Assembly (NCBI RefSeq): GCF_945859685.1 | Contig: NC_079148.1 | Span: 40,125,946-40,189,945 of the forward strand | Source of the DNA: Eupeodes corollae | Lineage: Eukaryota; Arthropoda; Insecta; Diptera; Syrphidae | Length of the DNA: 64,000 bases | Direction of reading: 5' to 3' | Shown here: in pieces, positions 38,676 to 50,284 of the stretch | Numbering within the stretch: the stretch's first letter is position 1 | Layout: every line of letters starts with the position of its first letter | The notes under the pieces: model-generated | The model's input: the letters and a program-made list of their open reading frames with translations, nothing else | Databases searched by the model: none | Told to the model about the DNA's origin: nothing | Position numbers and translations under genes: made by a program

Positions 38676-39614
38676 AAGAGGCTGGGATGCGACCCACACT
38701 GATAACTTCCCATTCCGTCTGTCGATTTGTCTTGCTTAAAAGTTTGTCTACATGTACCCGTATCAATTTTTACCAAATTTGAGTCCTGTTTTTTTTAATT
38801 TTATTTTTTATGAAAAAACGGACTGTTGGATTTTTATACAAAAATTACTGAATATCTACTGAATATCGAAAACAATATTTTCTGTGAAATAAAATAAGTT
38901 TCAAGACAATATTTTTTATTTTTGAAAAGCTATTTGAGTCAAAATAAATTTTTACCAACTTTGAGTAATGTTTTTTTTAGATTTTTATTTTTTATAAAAA
39001 GAACTGTCAATTCGATTTTTCTCAAAATTTTAACAGATGTCAAAAACATCATTCTTCGCTGCACAAAATAGTTTTGAAGATGAAATCATATTTTAGTCGT
39101 AAAATTTTGGAGGTGACAAATTTTTTTTCAGTTTTTTTTTGATTTATAAAAAAAACCGTTAATTGGATTTTTTCCAAAAATATACTAGTTTTGTATTACG
39201 TTACAATACATAATATAAAATTTAATTCAACACTCTAGCGTCATTTTTTCATGAGATATTTAGGATTAACCAAAATGTTTACCTTTTTTTTTAAACTGCT
39301 ATGCTAAAAAAACCACAAATGCAATTTTCTTAAAAGCCCTTTCTGCATCTTTCTGCCTTCTTATCTGTATAACAAAATTTATTCGAAGTCGATATCTCTT
39401 CTGGTTTTTGAGCTTTGGACAACGAAAAAAATGTCGCGAATGTACGGACATACGGACGTACGGACGTACGGACGTACGAACGTACACACGCACGCACAGA
39501 CATCTTTCTAAAAATCTTTTATTTCGACTCTAGGAACCTTGAAACGTCGAGAAATGTCAAAATTTTCAATTTGACTCATCGGACCCATTACAATAACTTC
39601 CTATGGGAAGTTAA
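38676..39614 (-). repeat. Dispersed repeat family R, copy D (reverse orientation)
   Basis: It runs from gaggctgggatgcgacccac to aacttcctatgggaagttaa, with both termini well preserved. The right terminus is a palindrome: a 9-base arm ttaacttcc, a short loop and ggaagttaa. Two internal tandem units (38819 and about 39002) are present. The acgt patch at 39445-39500 is expanded into repeated acggacgt units. Confidence 0.88.
39445..39500. repeat. acggacgt microsatellite inside R copy D
   Basis: Tandem units of the form acggacgt (acggacat, then acggacgt three times, then acgaacgt), followed by acacacgcacgcac. The same position in the other R copies has shorter, less regular versions, so the array length is variable. 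Confidence 0.8.
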
Positions 39615-40059
39615 AAAAAATTAATTTTATTTAAGAGAAATAAAATAAATTCGATGTTGAGGATATAAAAACTTTACAAGTGTCATTTTCATTTTTTTAA
39701 GTAAAATGTGTCTTGTTGATAATTTTTCGATGAAAGTACGGATTATTTTCATTTGCGAGATTCTTGACAGGACTACCGCGTTGTTGTGTGTACTTCACAT
39801 TAAACAAGACCTAATAATTATCCTCTTGAAGAATGTGGCCATATTTGTTTGATTGGTACCAAATTTAAATAAGTGATTGACAAAAATTAAGTCTACTTAA
39901 TGATGGTTTCTCTTAGGTTCTTCTCTTCTTCTCTTTGGTTCTCAACATATCTTTGGCTTTGAAAAAATTCCTCAATTTTGCCTGTTTATACAAAATTAGC
40001 AAAAATGATGTTATAAATTACAGACACATAGCCAAGCTTGCCGAAGACATTGTCTACGA
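39615..40059. other. AT-rich spacer, nothing recognised
   Basis: No coding or element signature was seen between the R copy and the LINE remnant. Confidence 0.4.
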
Positions 40060-41110
40060 GTCCCTCTATTTTCATTAAAGACTACATTTTCTTCACGCCA
40101 AAATAACTTTCTTAAAGGCAGATACACTACAACCAATGTTACTAATTTTGTATCCAACTATCTAAAGAAAGTATAGAAAGGAAATGAAGTGGACGTTTTA
40201 ACTACAGACTTTAGTAATGACTTTGTAAAAAATATTAACCTAGATATTTATCTTAAACATGAAGCCCTTCATTTTCATCCTTTTTTATTTCATGGCTCAG
40301 ATCGTTTCTATAACCGCAGATTTAGAATTGTTTTCTTCGATCTTAATTGTGCAAGCTCAGGAGTTCCTCAAGGGAGTCACCTTGATCCTTTGATATTTAT
40401 CTAAACTATTCAACTGCATCTATTTACACTGGTGATATGGAAATAATAAATGTTGTTCTTATTCTATCTAATTCTGTCTTTTCAATATGATATTCAATCA
40501 TTTCAGACTTGGGGCGAAATTTCGTAGAACTCAATGTTCGTAAATGCCAATTTATAACATTAATAGATCACATCTTTTCCTCCAGAACTTACAGTCTGCA
40601 CGATGTTACCATTCAATCTGTTTGTGGCGACTCTTAGTTAAATTTTCGAGCCTATTTTGATTATTGTATTTAAAAAGCACACGCAGCCCTTGGTTTCATC
40701 AAACATTGGTCTGTAAAATTCTCGAAACTAGGTCACTTAATCCGTATATACCACCTTTGTGAAACCACTTCTTGAAAACGATAGTCACGTGTGATCTCCC
40801 AATCAGAACTATCATCCTTAAAGAATTCAATGTGAATAACGCAAATTTATTAGATTTGCGCTTCGCGGTTTTCTTTGGGATTTTAATCTATTCTTACCAT
40901 CTTATGAAAATTGTTTAAAACGAATTAATCTGCCAACCTTTCAAAACCGCCGCGAAGTCGATGATTTTGTCTTTCTACGCCATTTTTTATCAAGCACCAT
41001 TTACTCACTATTTCTTCTGGAAAAGATTCCTATAAATACTAATCCAAGGAACGTCAGTCGGGCCACACAAATTAAGAATAGCTTTCTGATTCTTGTTATT
41101 TTAAGCTTTT
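40060..41110 (+). pseudogene. Decayed Jockey-group LINE reverse transcriptase
   Basis: Across several frames the plus strand gives, in order: F-L-K-G-R-Y-T-T-T-N-V (fingers); V-D-V-L-T-T-D-F-S-N-D-F-V, the damaged first catalytic block; and S-S-G-V-P-Q-G-S-H-L-D-P-L (40189-40404). After a stop comes L-N-V-R-K-C-Q-F-I-T-L (about 40530), A-L-G-F-I-K-H-W and I-Y-H-L-C-E-T-T thumb-like text, and P-F-F-I-K-H-H-type text near 40990. It ends S-G-H-T-N at about 41070. The Y-A-D-D block is not visible (lost between 40404 and 40500). It is a dead copy, distinct from the minus-strand LINE at 13800. Confidence 0.82.
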
Positions 41111-43234
41111 TATTTTTTTAACAGGAACGGTCATGTACTCTTTTTTTTTTACTAAAGATTTTTAATTCAAACATTTTTCGAAAATTTCTTCAGTTTTTAT
41201 GGCTATTAGCCAAGTTTAAGCTAAGCTCAGGAATTTAAATTATTTTCGCGTCTCTTCTCTTTACAGTCCAAAAAATCCTAAGTGAAAAGAGAAAGTTTAA
41301 ACCGTTTCTGAAAAACCCAAAATTTTTGAGAATCTTAAAAATCGTGGTATCAATTTTTATTAATAAAAATTGGTCCAATAATGAAACATTTCATAAAAGT
41401 TATTAAAAAAGATATCATATTTAATATCCGAAGTTAAAGAAAATTTAAATAAAAATCTTATTGCATCGCAGCTTCAATAATTACAAATATCTACTTGTTC
41501 TTGCAAAAAAGAAAGTTCAACTCAGCTACAGAACACTGTTATAGAAACACTTGTCATACACACCACGCTGTCGTCATAGTTATCGACTTACTTAATTGAT
41601 CCGCTCTTATTTTCTTTTTCTCTTTCTGTGAATCCATAATAGGCATTCAAAGAGATTCCCAAGTATACAAGAGCAAAAAGTCTAATCTAGGACGCTAGGT
41701 ACCTATACTCCTGTTGGAACATTGTTCGCTAATAAATGCATGCGGTGATGCCTTATTGTGTCGTTATATGGATACGTACTAGTGTTAGTAGAATTGCTTA
41801 AAGAATATGTGTCAATGTGCATCGGAAGAAGAAAAAGCAAACGAGCTAGAAGTTTATCCTCCTATGGGAAGCATCATCATGACAATGCCCCATTGCCCCA
41901 GTACTCACTTCCCTCAATGCCCATTACGTATGTATGTAGGTAAAGTTTATACATATGTATATGAATGTATACACAATGCCATCACCACCACCGTTTGGAT
42001 GGATTTAATTTGGCTTTTAATTCCTTTTGTTTAATTCGATTCGTTTTGAAACTTGATTTGGCATATGGCTTAGACAGAAATAGGATTTTTTATAGAAAGA
42101 TAAAAATAGGCATAAGATTTTCAATGTGTATATTATATGCACATACAATTAGATAATTGTTAAAATTCATAAGTCATAGGAAAGGACTGAAGAACAATCA
42201 AACATCGTTTTCAATGTCATGAAGCAATGGTTATGGGAAAAAGGTCGACAAAAATCCCACTTCTGATACCATGTATGGTTATTTTAAAAGTGATGAATAA
42301 ATGAACTAATAAATTATGTAGCTAGCTTTTGAAATCTTTAATTTTTTAATTGGTTTTTACGATGTTTTTATTTTTCAAAGACCTATGCAAAAAAGTTTTC
42401 CATAGAATAAAGATTCAACTGCAGATCAAACTTTGCCTACCTAGATAAAACATACAAACTTTCGTAACTTTCAATATATTCATACAATCTATTGATTCAA
42501 AAGGTTTGTCTGCATAAACATACGAAACAGAAACATATCCTTGTACACATAGGTTAGGTATACATCATGAATTGAACTATTTTCAATGAAAATGTCAGAA
42601 TTATTTAAAAGCTGCCAATGATAGCAATTTGTAAGCAAATATTGTTGCATACATTTGGTCCATTATATTATGTTCATATGCTTCCTGCTGCCACCGCTAC
42701 CACCGCCGCCACTGGCATGTTTATATTGTATATTTGTTATGTATAGTTTAGGTAAATACATATACATACATGCATATATCTATAGTCTAATGTTAATGTA
42801 CATATGTATATTGTGTTTATTTCCATTAAGTTTAAAATTGAATACACCTATATTTGCTTTTATACCTACGACAACGATGCATGCAGAAAATAAGGAATAA
42901 ATCGATATCAGTACACACAAATGCAATTATATGATTGGGTGGTTTGCATAAGTATGAACGTTTGTATATGTGCTTCATCGAATATCTATTTAATATTAGA
43001 TTCGGTTAGGATATCTCATTTTTTGTTTGTTTGTTTTTTGTTTATGTCTTTCGTGTGTGTTTGCGTAAAATTGTAAGTTTTGGAATTAAATTAAATTTTG
43101 GGTTTTATAGTTTCAATAACCTCAGCATTTGAAAATACTTATTCTATATACGTACATAATTGTTTTGATAAATGTAAGTTGAAAATGAAAAAGAAGGAAA
43201 TTTCCTAAAATGAAGCAATGAACTTTAAAATTGA
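41111..43234. other. Non-coding stretch, nothing recognised
   Basis: Mixed composition near 41520-42000 and a ccacc/ccgcc-rich patch near 42685-42715, plus tacatatgtata-type fly simple sequence. No convincing exon or element. Its right end (about 43235) is the putative empty site of the Gypsy insertion. Confidence 0.4.
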
Positions 43235-44114
43235 TTTATAGACTTCTATTAAGAAAAATCAAAGGTAGAAAAGGTTAGTTTTAATTTTCATCTTTGATCA
43301 TAAAAGAATTCTACTCTTAATATATTTATCCATATGTCAACCTCACATATGACTATACAACTCAGGAAAAATTTCTCATTTCTAAGGATGTTTGCTTCTT
43401 GTCGTTAGCAAAAAACATTTCACTGTTTTCTACACATTAAAAAAGAATTTGTTATTTTGACGATTTTTTATGTTATCGAGAATTGTGTTAGATTTTTATG
43501 GGACTTTTGTAAAAATATTCTTTTGTCAAATTGGGAACAGAAGATCTTTTTGAAAATATTGCTCGGAGAAATCAATCAAGTTCTTCAATTATTTAATTTA
43601 CTTGTTACTAGCTTCATTGGTGTTAATTCGGTAAAATTTTGTGTCAAAATTTGTTGTTTTAAAAATATTTCTACTACAAGCACAGGAACTGCTTTTAAAC
43701 ATTTTTAAACCTTTTTTTTCCTGACTTAAAATATTCACACACTTACAATTGTTTGACTTATCAATGCAGATGCTCACCTTGGGTTGTCTAAGTGGTGCAC
43801 ACATAAAATTTTAAATTTTATATGATTCCTAATTGCCCGTAAGTCATGCTTAATTTCAAGTTATATGTTGGCTTATGTTGGTTTTTAAGGCCGGTATGTT
43901 ATTCGGCAATCAGACTTAAACTCTATTGCACATAGCACAGATGCCGTCTTTTTTAAACCAAAAGTCGAAGTATCTTTATCAATTTAGATGACGCTAGTTT
44001 TTTTCGACCAAAACCATAACGCCCAAATCCTAAAAGTTTTATAGCAACATTTGGTCATAAAGTAACGTCCAAAAAAATTTTGTGTAAATGAACACCCAAA
44101 ATGTTAGTCGTCAT

Positions 44115-46156
44115 TTACTTACTTACTTACTTCAGGTGGCGCTACAGTCCTGGGTCTTACCCAAGAAACTTCTCCATCTATCTCGGTCCCTAGCTAGATG
44201 TCTCCAGTTTCGCGCTCCAAGTTGTACAGCCCGTACAGCTCGTCGTTCCATATTCTCCTCCACTTTTCTCTCAAAGCGACCCAAGGTGCTTTTATCCGCT
44301 TTTGTCATGGTCCATGCTTCTGCACCGTATAGCAGGACGGGGATGATAAGCCTCTTATATAGCAACACTTTGGTCCCTCGAGAGAGGACTTTACCACTCA
44401 ATTGCTTTCTTAGTCCAAAGAAACAGCGGTTAGCAAGAGTTATTCTGCGTTTGATCTTAGCGCTGGTGTTGTTTTCTGAGTTTACAGCAGAGCCTAGGTA
44501 GACGAAGTCCTTGACTACCTCAAAGTTAGGTCTGTCGATGGTGACGTTTTGACCAAGACGTCGGTGTTGTATGTCCTTTCTTGACGACAGCATGTACTTT
44601 GTCTTGCCTTCATTAACCGCTAAACCCATTTTTGCAACCTCTGCCTCAATATTCACAAGAGCCCCATTGACATTACGCTGAGTTCTTCCTCTAGTATTGA
44701 TGTGTGAGCTCTGCACTATTCTTTCAAGCACGATGTTAAAAAAATCACATGACAGCGCATCACCTTATCTTAAACCTTTTTTGACATCGAAAGGTTCGGT
44801 TAAGTTGTTTCCAACCTTTATGGAGCAGCGTGAATTTTCCATGGTCATCCTGCACAAACGGACGAGTTTGTCAGAGATGCCAAAACTAGACATGGCTCTA
44901 TACAGGTCGTCCCTGTAGATGCTGTCATATGCGGCCGTGAAATCGATGAAAAGATGGTGGGTGTCAATTTGGTGTTCTTGGTTTTTTTTCAGGATCTGCC
45001 GTAATGTGAATATTTGATCAACTGTGGACTTTCCTGGTCTAAAACAACTCTGATAAGGACCTATCAGGTTGTTGACGATGGGCTTTAGACGTTCACATAT
45101 TACGGCAGAGAAGATTTTATAGGCGATGTTAAGTAGACTGATTCCTCTATAGTTGGTGCAGTTTAGAGGGTCTCCTTTTTTCAGGACCAATACTGAGGTT
45201 CCATTCATCGAGCATGCTTTCTTCCGACCATATCTTACAGATAAGTTGGTGCATGCTCCTAACCAACTTATCTCCAGCTGCTTTAAAGAGCTCGGCATTC
45301 AAGCCATCCGCTCCAGCGGCTTTATAAGACTTCAACTTAGATATGGCAATCTATACTTCGTCTAAGTCGGGAGGACGGGATTGTTGGCTTTCGTCGTCTA
45401 TATTGAATGGATCATCCTACCTGACAGCGGAATTCAGTTCGTCGTCGCCGTTATACAGTCTGCAGAAGTGGTCCTTCCATATCCTCAGCATTGACTGCGG
45501 TTCCACTATGATGTTTCCACTTTCGTCTTTGCAGCCTTCGGTTCTAGGTTTATGTACCTGTGAATTTCGTTTCACCTCATACCTGCTTTTATACCTCTCA
45601 ACATCTTCGACCGCACGCTTCTCATGCCCTTTTTTTTTCCTTCTGAGAAGTCGGCGTTTCTCTCGCCTCTTCTGCTCATAGAGCTCCGAAGCAGCTCTTG
45701 TCCTTTTATGCAACGCTGGCCGCTGTGCGTGCCTGCTGTTGGGCTGCATTTGCCTGCCGACATTCCTCATCAAACCAGGGGTTCCTTGTTGGTGGCTGTT
45801 TAAAACCCAGCACATTAAAGGCGGCTTCTCTGATTGCATCTTGGCAATATTGCCACTGGTTTTCGATATATTGTGTTAGCGGCAGAGAACTTCCAGAGAG
45901 GTTACTTGTCACTCGGTCGGAAAAGGATTTGGCAATCTCTGGCGATTGTAGCCGTTCGACGTTGTACCTTCTCGCAGCACCTCCCTGTTTTGCCTTGGGT
46001 CTGGAAATCCGAAGTGCTACCTTGGCTACAACGAGGTAGTGGTCCGAGTCGATGTTAGCTCCTCGGAAAGTTCGTACATCCGTAATGCTGGAAGCGTGTC
46101 TGGCGTCGATCGCAATATGGTCAATCTGGTTGACGGTAGATTGATCTGGAATCTGG
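44115..46156 (-). mobile_element. 5'-truncated LINE with EN end and RT (RTE-like), copy 1
   Basis: The 3' end is a tetranucleotide tail ((acttt/actt)n on the plus strand, 44115-44132). Target duplications are ttagtcgtcat (44104-44114) and ttagccgtcat (46157-46167). Minus-strand content: endonuclease end with I-D-S-D-H-Y-L-V (about 46045); the linker; G-A-D-G-L-N-A-E-L-F-K (about 45315); I-S-L-L-N-I-A-Y-K-I; F-I-D-F-T-A-A-Y-D-S (first catalytic Asp region, about 44950); V-N-E-G-K-T-K-Y; a C-terminal N-W-R-H-L-A-R-D-R-D-R-W-R. A deletion near 44690 removes the second catalytic block, and the C-terminal region is also shortened. The RTE assignment is from pattern only; other clades are possible. 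Inactive. Confidence 0.85.
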
Positions 46157-46167
46157 TTAGCCGTCAT

Positions 46168-46985
46168 ATAGCCAAAAAAAATTAAATTTTCAATTTGGGT
46201 TTCATGACATAGGGGTTGGTCTTTGTCATATTTTATGGACACTAGCACGATTATGGTTTCTTTTGTTTCTTATGTGTTATCACCCAATATTTAAGCCAAA
46301 TCTTAAAATGACACTAAGCCCAAAAAGAGAAACGTCGTAAGAAATGTCACTAAGAAAACAAAGCCTAAATAAAATGTCTTATCACCCAAACTTAATTTCA
46401 ATGTCGTAATGCTCAAATTTAAAAATGTCATAACACCCAAAATATTTTTGTTTCTTATAAACACTGAAATATGTATACGGATAATTCAGCAAACCATGTC
46501 GTATTAATTCACTTTAAAAATTAATTAACCCAATTTCGCTTTTTGAAAGTTAAATAAAAGCCAAATTTATTTCTTACGCTATTTTGGAGTTCCCAGTTTT
46601 GGACTATCTGACACTTTTTTGTTTAATGTTTACGTTTGGGTGCTAAAACTCAAAAGTGTCAAAAATAAACAAACAAACTTTGAAATTCGTACGTTATGAT
46701 ATTTTAAAATTGATTTGAGACTTACGATATTGATTTCGGGCGTTTTCTTATGAATAGGATTCTGCATTATATAATATTTTTAATATCTTAGCGTTTATTT
46801 TGTTGGCCAATAAGACCAAATGCTTCTTTTCATTTTGAATTTCATAAAAGCCAAAAAGTTGTTTTTAGGTAATATTGCCCAAATTCTACAACAACAAAAT
46901 AATAATAAAATTGTTTTGGGCGCTATGAAATATCTATTTTGGGCGAAAAGTCCTAACGCAAAGCAAGACTGCAAAAAATTGGTTT
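46168..46985. repeat. CCCAAA-motif repeat flanking the LINE, copy 1
   Basis: A motif like aaatgtcataacacccaaa recurs every ~25-38 bases between about 46305 and 46445 (atgacactaagccca, atgtcttatcaccca, atgtcgtaatgctca, atgtcataacaccca). Beyond about 46740 the sequence matches the first 240 bases of the window. On the other side of the LINE (43985-44100) the related text ccataacgcccaaatcct lies in the opposite sense to ttttgggcgctatgaaat at about 46913. The LINE therefore sits inside a larger element with inverted arms. Confidence 0.6.
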
Positions 46986-47474
46986 GACTAAATGTCGTTT
47001 TCAAAGACCGATGCACAAATAAACCCGAGAGAGTGACTTTTTTGGAAAGCATTTAAGATTTCATGTAGATTAGAACCGTCCCAAGTTCTACAATTTTTAT
47101 TTTAGGTATACATTCATTTAGAAATGAGCAACATAGCTGAAGATGATATTTGAGATAAATCAATCAAACATTCGTTTGCATTTTTTGCATCAGTCACTTT
47201 AACACGAGTTCAAATTCAAGTCAAGTCATAGTCTTCGAAATTAAAAGTTCTTGAGTTTTTAAAATATATAAGCTAAATGGACTACTTTAAATATATCACA
47301 CTCAAACAAATAACACCCAAGAATTTAAATGCTGTACCCATTTATAATGATTAAGTCATACAAACTTAACAGGAGAAAACTTATTTGACAGATATTACAT
47401 TAAAATACGGATGCTATAAACTGTTAAACTGACAGTTCCCTTATTTAGTTCTTTTTTAAGGTTTTTTGGATATG

Positions 47475-47855
47475 TAGGGCAGCTCATAGAATTTGAAAGT
47501 TCAATTTGTAAAAAAAAAATTGCGTATTCTCAAATGACTTTTGCCGAAGCTGTATGGATGAGGAAGAGGAAGAAACGGTTCTCCATCTTCTCTATACATG
47601 CCCTGCTCTAGCTCGAAAACGCAAGAATTACCTAGGAGAATTCTTCTTTAACGATCTGAACGATCTGAACGATCTAAATCATATCGGTATAATCAGACTC
47701 TCACGTTTCGTAAGGGACTGAAGCTGGTTCCATTGAGCTAAGGAGGAAGCCTCAAGATCATGTGGTATCACAATGGGCCATTAAACTGGCCTAAGTGTGT
47801 CCGATTCCATCTTGGACAGCCACTATAACCTAACCTAACCTAACCTAAAAAAAAT
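47475..47855 (+). pseudogene. C-terminal LINE fragment with zinc motif and (TAACC)n tail
   Basis: One frame reads C-R-S-C-M-D-E-E-E-E-E-T-V-L-H-L-L-Y-T-C-P-A-L, a C-x2-C-x10-H-x4-C motif typical of the ORF2 C terminus in I/R1/Jockey-group LINEs. R-K-R-K-N-Y-L-G-E-F-F and a tandem N-D-L-N-D-L-N-D follow. The 3' end carries four TAACC units (47826-47845), then A-rich sequence. It lies in a ~636 bp block present only in copy 1 of the large duplication, so it is either a haplotype-specific insertion or a deletion from copy 2. Confidence 0.72.
47826..47845. repeat. (TAACC)4 microsatellite, LINE 3' tail
   Basis: Four perfect TAACC units follow the LINE C-terminal fragment and are followed by taaaaaaaa. 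TAACC is the complement-register of the ancestral insect telomere repeat TTAGG, but four units at a LINE end are more simply read as its 3' tail. Confidence 0.85.
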
Positions 47856-47985
47856 GGTAATGTAAAAATAGAAAAGATATAACCGAGACACTAAGACGTA
47901 TACTTACTATTAGTTTGTTTTTGAATAATTTGATAAGGATAACTTTCTGATGTACATACATATGTCGGTATTAAAATTATATTTT

Positions 47986-49844
47986 TCCACAAAAAATACC
48001 AACAAGATAAAAAAAAGTTTTCTTCTTCAATAAATATCATCGAGATAAATGAAGTTCGTTGCTAGAACATTTGTTTATCATTAAATGAGCGAATAGCGTT
48101 TTTCATTTTCTTTAAAATAAATATTTTTTTATAAGCAATAAAAAATTCTTAGTTTTTAATTTCATTTTCACAAAGTTATTACTTTGTTTTCTGTAAATTT
48201 ATGTTTAGCCCTATACTCCATTAAGCATATTAATCCTGTCTTTTATTAACAATGAATCCATTTTAATTTTTCTTATTAAAAATAAAATCCCTAACACTAC
48301 CCACCCGAGTACATAAAACATTTATTTAAATGCAAATGTTATTACCATTAAACTATAACAATCTTCTTGTATATGCCAAACATTTATTCTCTTTCTACCT
48401 TACTTAGCTACATTATAAAAACAAAAACAAAAACAGAAAGTAAAATAAAATATAAAAAAAAAAACTTTATAATTAGATTCATTTTTCTTTTCTTGTATTT
48501 TAATACACATTCAACTTTATAGAAACTACTTCACAACCGCAGTCATTCGGTTGTCTGGCCAAAAGCGTTAGCAAAGGATGTTTACCCATTTTCTCAATGG
48601 TCTTTCAACCTAATTTACTACTTTTCTCGCACTAACTTCAACATTTTTGAATGACCATTCATTTCACTTTAGCTGTGCTTTGGAGTACCTCTCGAAAAGT
48701 AATAACCCCTCTCGCCATTGCCGCCACCGCCACCGTCACTGTAACCGTCACCACTGACTGTTGGCCGTGTAACGCCATTGACTTGAGAACCACCTTCCTG
48801 TTTTTCATCTCATCTAAGTTGCAGCTTAGAAAATAAAAAAAGTAAACTTATATACCTCTAGCTCTACTACCCCTCTAACCAACTCTCTTCCTTGTTCCGC
48901 CCTTATATTCAAAGCTCTCAAAGGATCTAAAAACCGCGCGCGTTAGAGATTTATAAGGTAGGCAAGGTAAGGTGGGTGGTTTGGGTTGGTTGGTAGATGG
49001 GTGGTTGGATGTATAAATGTATCTACTCACGGGGCCAGAATAATTTGTGTAAACATTTCCGTTTACACTGTTGCAGTGAATTACTTTTTCAATTGCAGAA
49101 CAACTTTTCCAGCATTTAGATGTGAAACTGCATCAAGCGAATCACTAAACGTAATTTGAAATCATGGTAAAAGTGTCACTGATGGAAAGTCTTAGGATAT
49201 GAGGTGACAAATATTTGAATTCGAGTTGAATAAGAGTCAACGAGAGAGAGAGAGAAGGGTGAGGGCCTGCTGTTTATTGAATGCTTTTCTACATCGTCAG
49301 TCGCTCGCTTGGTCGTTCTAAGTATTGATTTCCTTTGACTAGAATTTGGATACCCTTTTCAGTAATTCACAAAAAATAAAATGAAAAAATTTAAACTTTC
49401 TTCCGGTAACTGAATTCGTAAGAAGATGATGCTTTGCGTATTTGATTGACGGAATTCAGAGAAAAGATGAATGCAATTTGAATAAAAAATCAGTTTTTAG
49501 AGTGGTTCGCTTGTTAGTTTTAGTAAAATCGTTTTGAAGATTGAATAAAATGTTGCCCAAGCATGATTTGTCTGGTCTGGTCAGAATCTGAAGGAGCATC
49601 CGCATCCATTATGCAATTGAAAATAATTTCTGTAGTTTTTGTATCTGGTCTTGTTTTGTATCTTCTTACAGAAACTGGAATAGGACCTTAACTTCTGAGA
49701 ATTATCTTTTTAGAAAATGTTCTCGAATTAAATGCAATTCAACAAATCATCAAAACTCTATGTACTATAATTTTGTTCTAAGAAACACACATTTTAAGGA
49801 ACGACACTATCGTTTAGGTCTCGGTCCAATTAATAAATATATAT
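47986..49844. other. Gene-free part of duplication copy 1
   Basis: No exon was called. The block around 48500-49330 is less AT-rich and nearly identical to 60370-61170 in copy 2. It includes ccgccaccgccaccgtcact and a ggtaggcaaggtaaggtggg stretch. A 61-codon frame at 48651 with T-V-T-V-T-V repeats reflects the simple sequence and is not convincing. It could be regulatory. Confidence 0.45.
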
Positions 49845-50044
49845 NNNNNNNNNNNNNNNNNNNNNNNNNNNNNNNNNNNNNNNNNNNNNNNNNNNNNNNN
49901 NNNNNNNNNNNNNNNNNNNNNNNNNNNNNNNNNNNNNNNNNNNNNNNNNNNNNNNNNNNNNNNNNNNNNNNNNNNNNNNNNNNNNNNNNNNNNNNNNNNN
50001 NNNNNNNNNNNNNNNNNNNNNNNNNNNNNNNNNNNNNNNNNNNN
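49845..50044. other. Assembly gap, 200 N
   Basis: Exactly 200 N bases, a round number typical of a scaffolder's placeholder; true distance unknown. The gap is bordered on the left by the end of duplication copy 1 and on the right by the inside of a Gypsy 5' LTR. Confidence 0.99.
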
Positions 50045-50113
50045 TATTATCGAAGCATCGTTTGTCTACTTATTTTATTTGGTTTTTGCTTTTTCACTCC
50101 GTGCCCCTTATAA
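50045..50113 (+). repeat. 5' LTR, last 69 bases only
   Basis: Identical to 55077-55145 (from tattatcgaagcatcg to gtgccccttataa). The rest of the LTR is lost in the gap. The leader follows with cctcagaagtgggataaag. Confidence 0.95.
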
Positions 50114-50122
50114 CCTCAGAAG

Positions 50123-50137
50123 TGGGATAAAGTACAG
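50123..50137 (+). promoter_or_regulatory. Candidate primer binding site
   Basis: A TGG-starting word (tgggataaagtacag) begins nine bases after the LTR, roughly where a tRNA 3' end would pair. I cannot match it to a particular tRNA, so this is a positional guess. Confidence 0.25.
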
Positions 50138-50284
50138 TCACGTAAATTATTTTAACAATTTCAATTAATGTGCCAAAAGTTATGAATTTATGAAAGTTTA
50201 TGTTACGAATTTTATTTAAAACAAAAGTAATTAAGAAAACACTTATTTGGCGATTTAAAGTTTATTTAATTAAGTGCTGTAAGA

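Larger units (their letters stand above)
43235..49844 (+). repeat. Large direct repeat, copy 1 (partner 55146-61682)
   Basis: From tttatagacttctattaag at 43235 to aattaataaatatat at the gap edge, this segment is repeated with sparse substitutions and a few indels at 55146-61682. It contains the same 5'-truncated LINE, the same flanking repeat sequence and a long non-coding part (about 48000-49844) that is nearly identical between copies. Copy 1 alone has 47350-47985 and lacks two pieces found in copy 2 (about 58637-58888 and 59085-59140). Likely two haplotypes of one locus placed side by side. Confidence 0.92.

Noticed and set aside
45343..46058. Plus-strand proteins opposite the LINE (also at 57342-58219)
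   Set aside because: These frames are the antisense of the LINE RT/EN coding strand, which explains their openness and GC content.
47826..47845. Telomeric repeat tract
   Set aside because: Only four TAACC units directly after a LINE C-terminal fragment; a LINE tail explains it better than a telomere remnant.
48651..48836. Small frame with T-V-T-V-T-V repeat (also at 60491)
   Set aside because: It is conserved only because the whole segment is duplicated; the repeat comes from accgtcac-type simple sequence, and there is no domain or splice context.
49760..50113. Open frame spanning the N gap
   Set aside because: It is held open only by N bases; the left part is the end of duplication copy 1 and the right part is LTR sequence.
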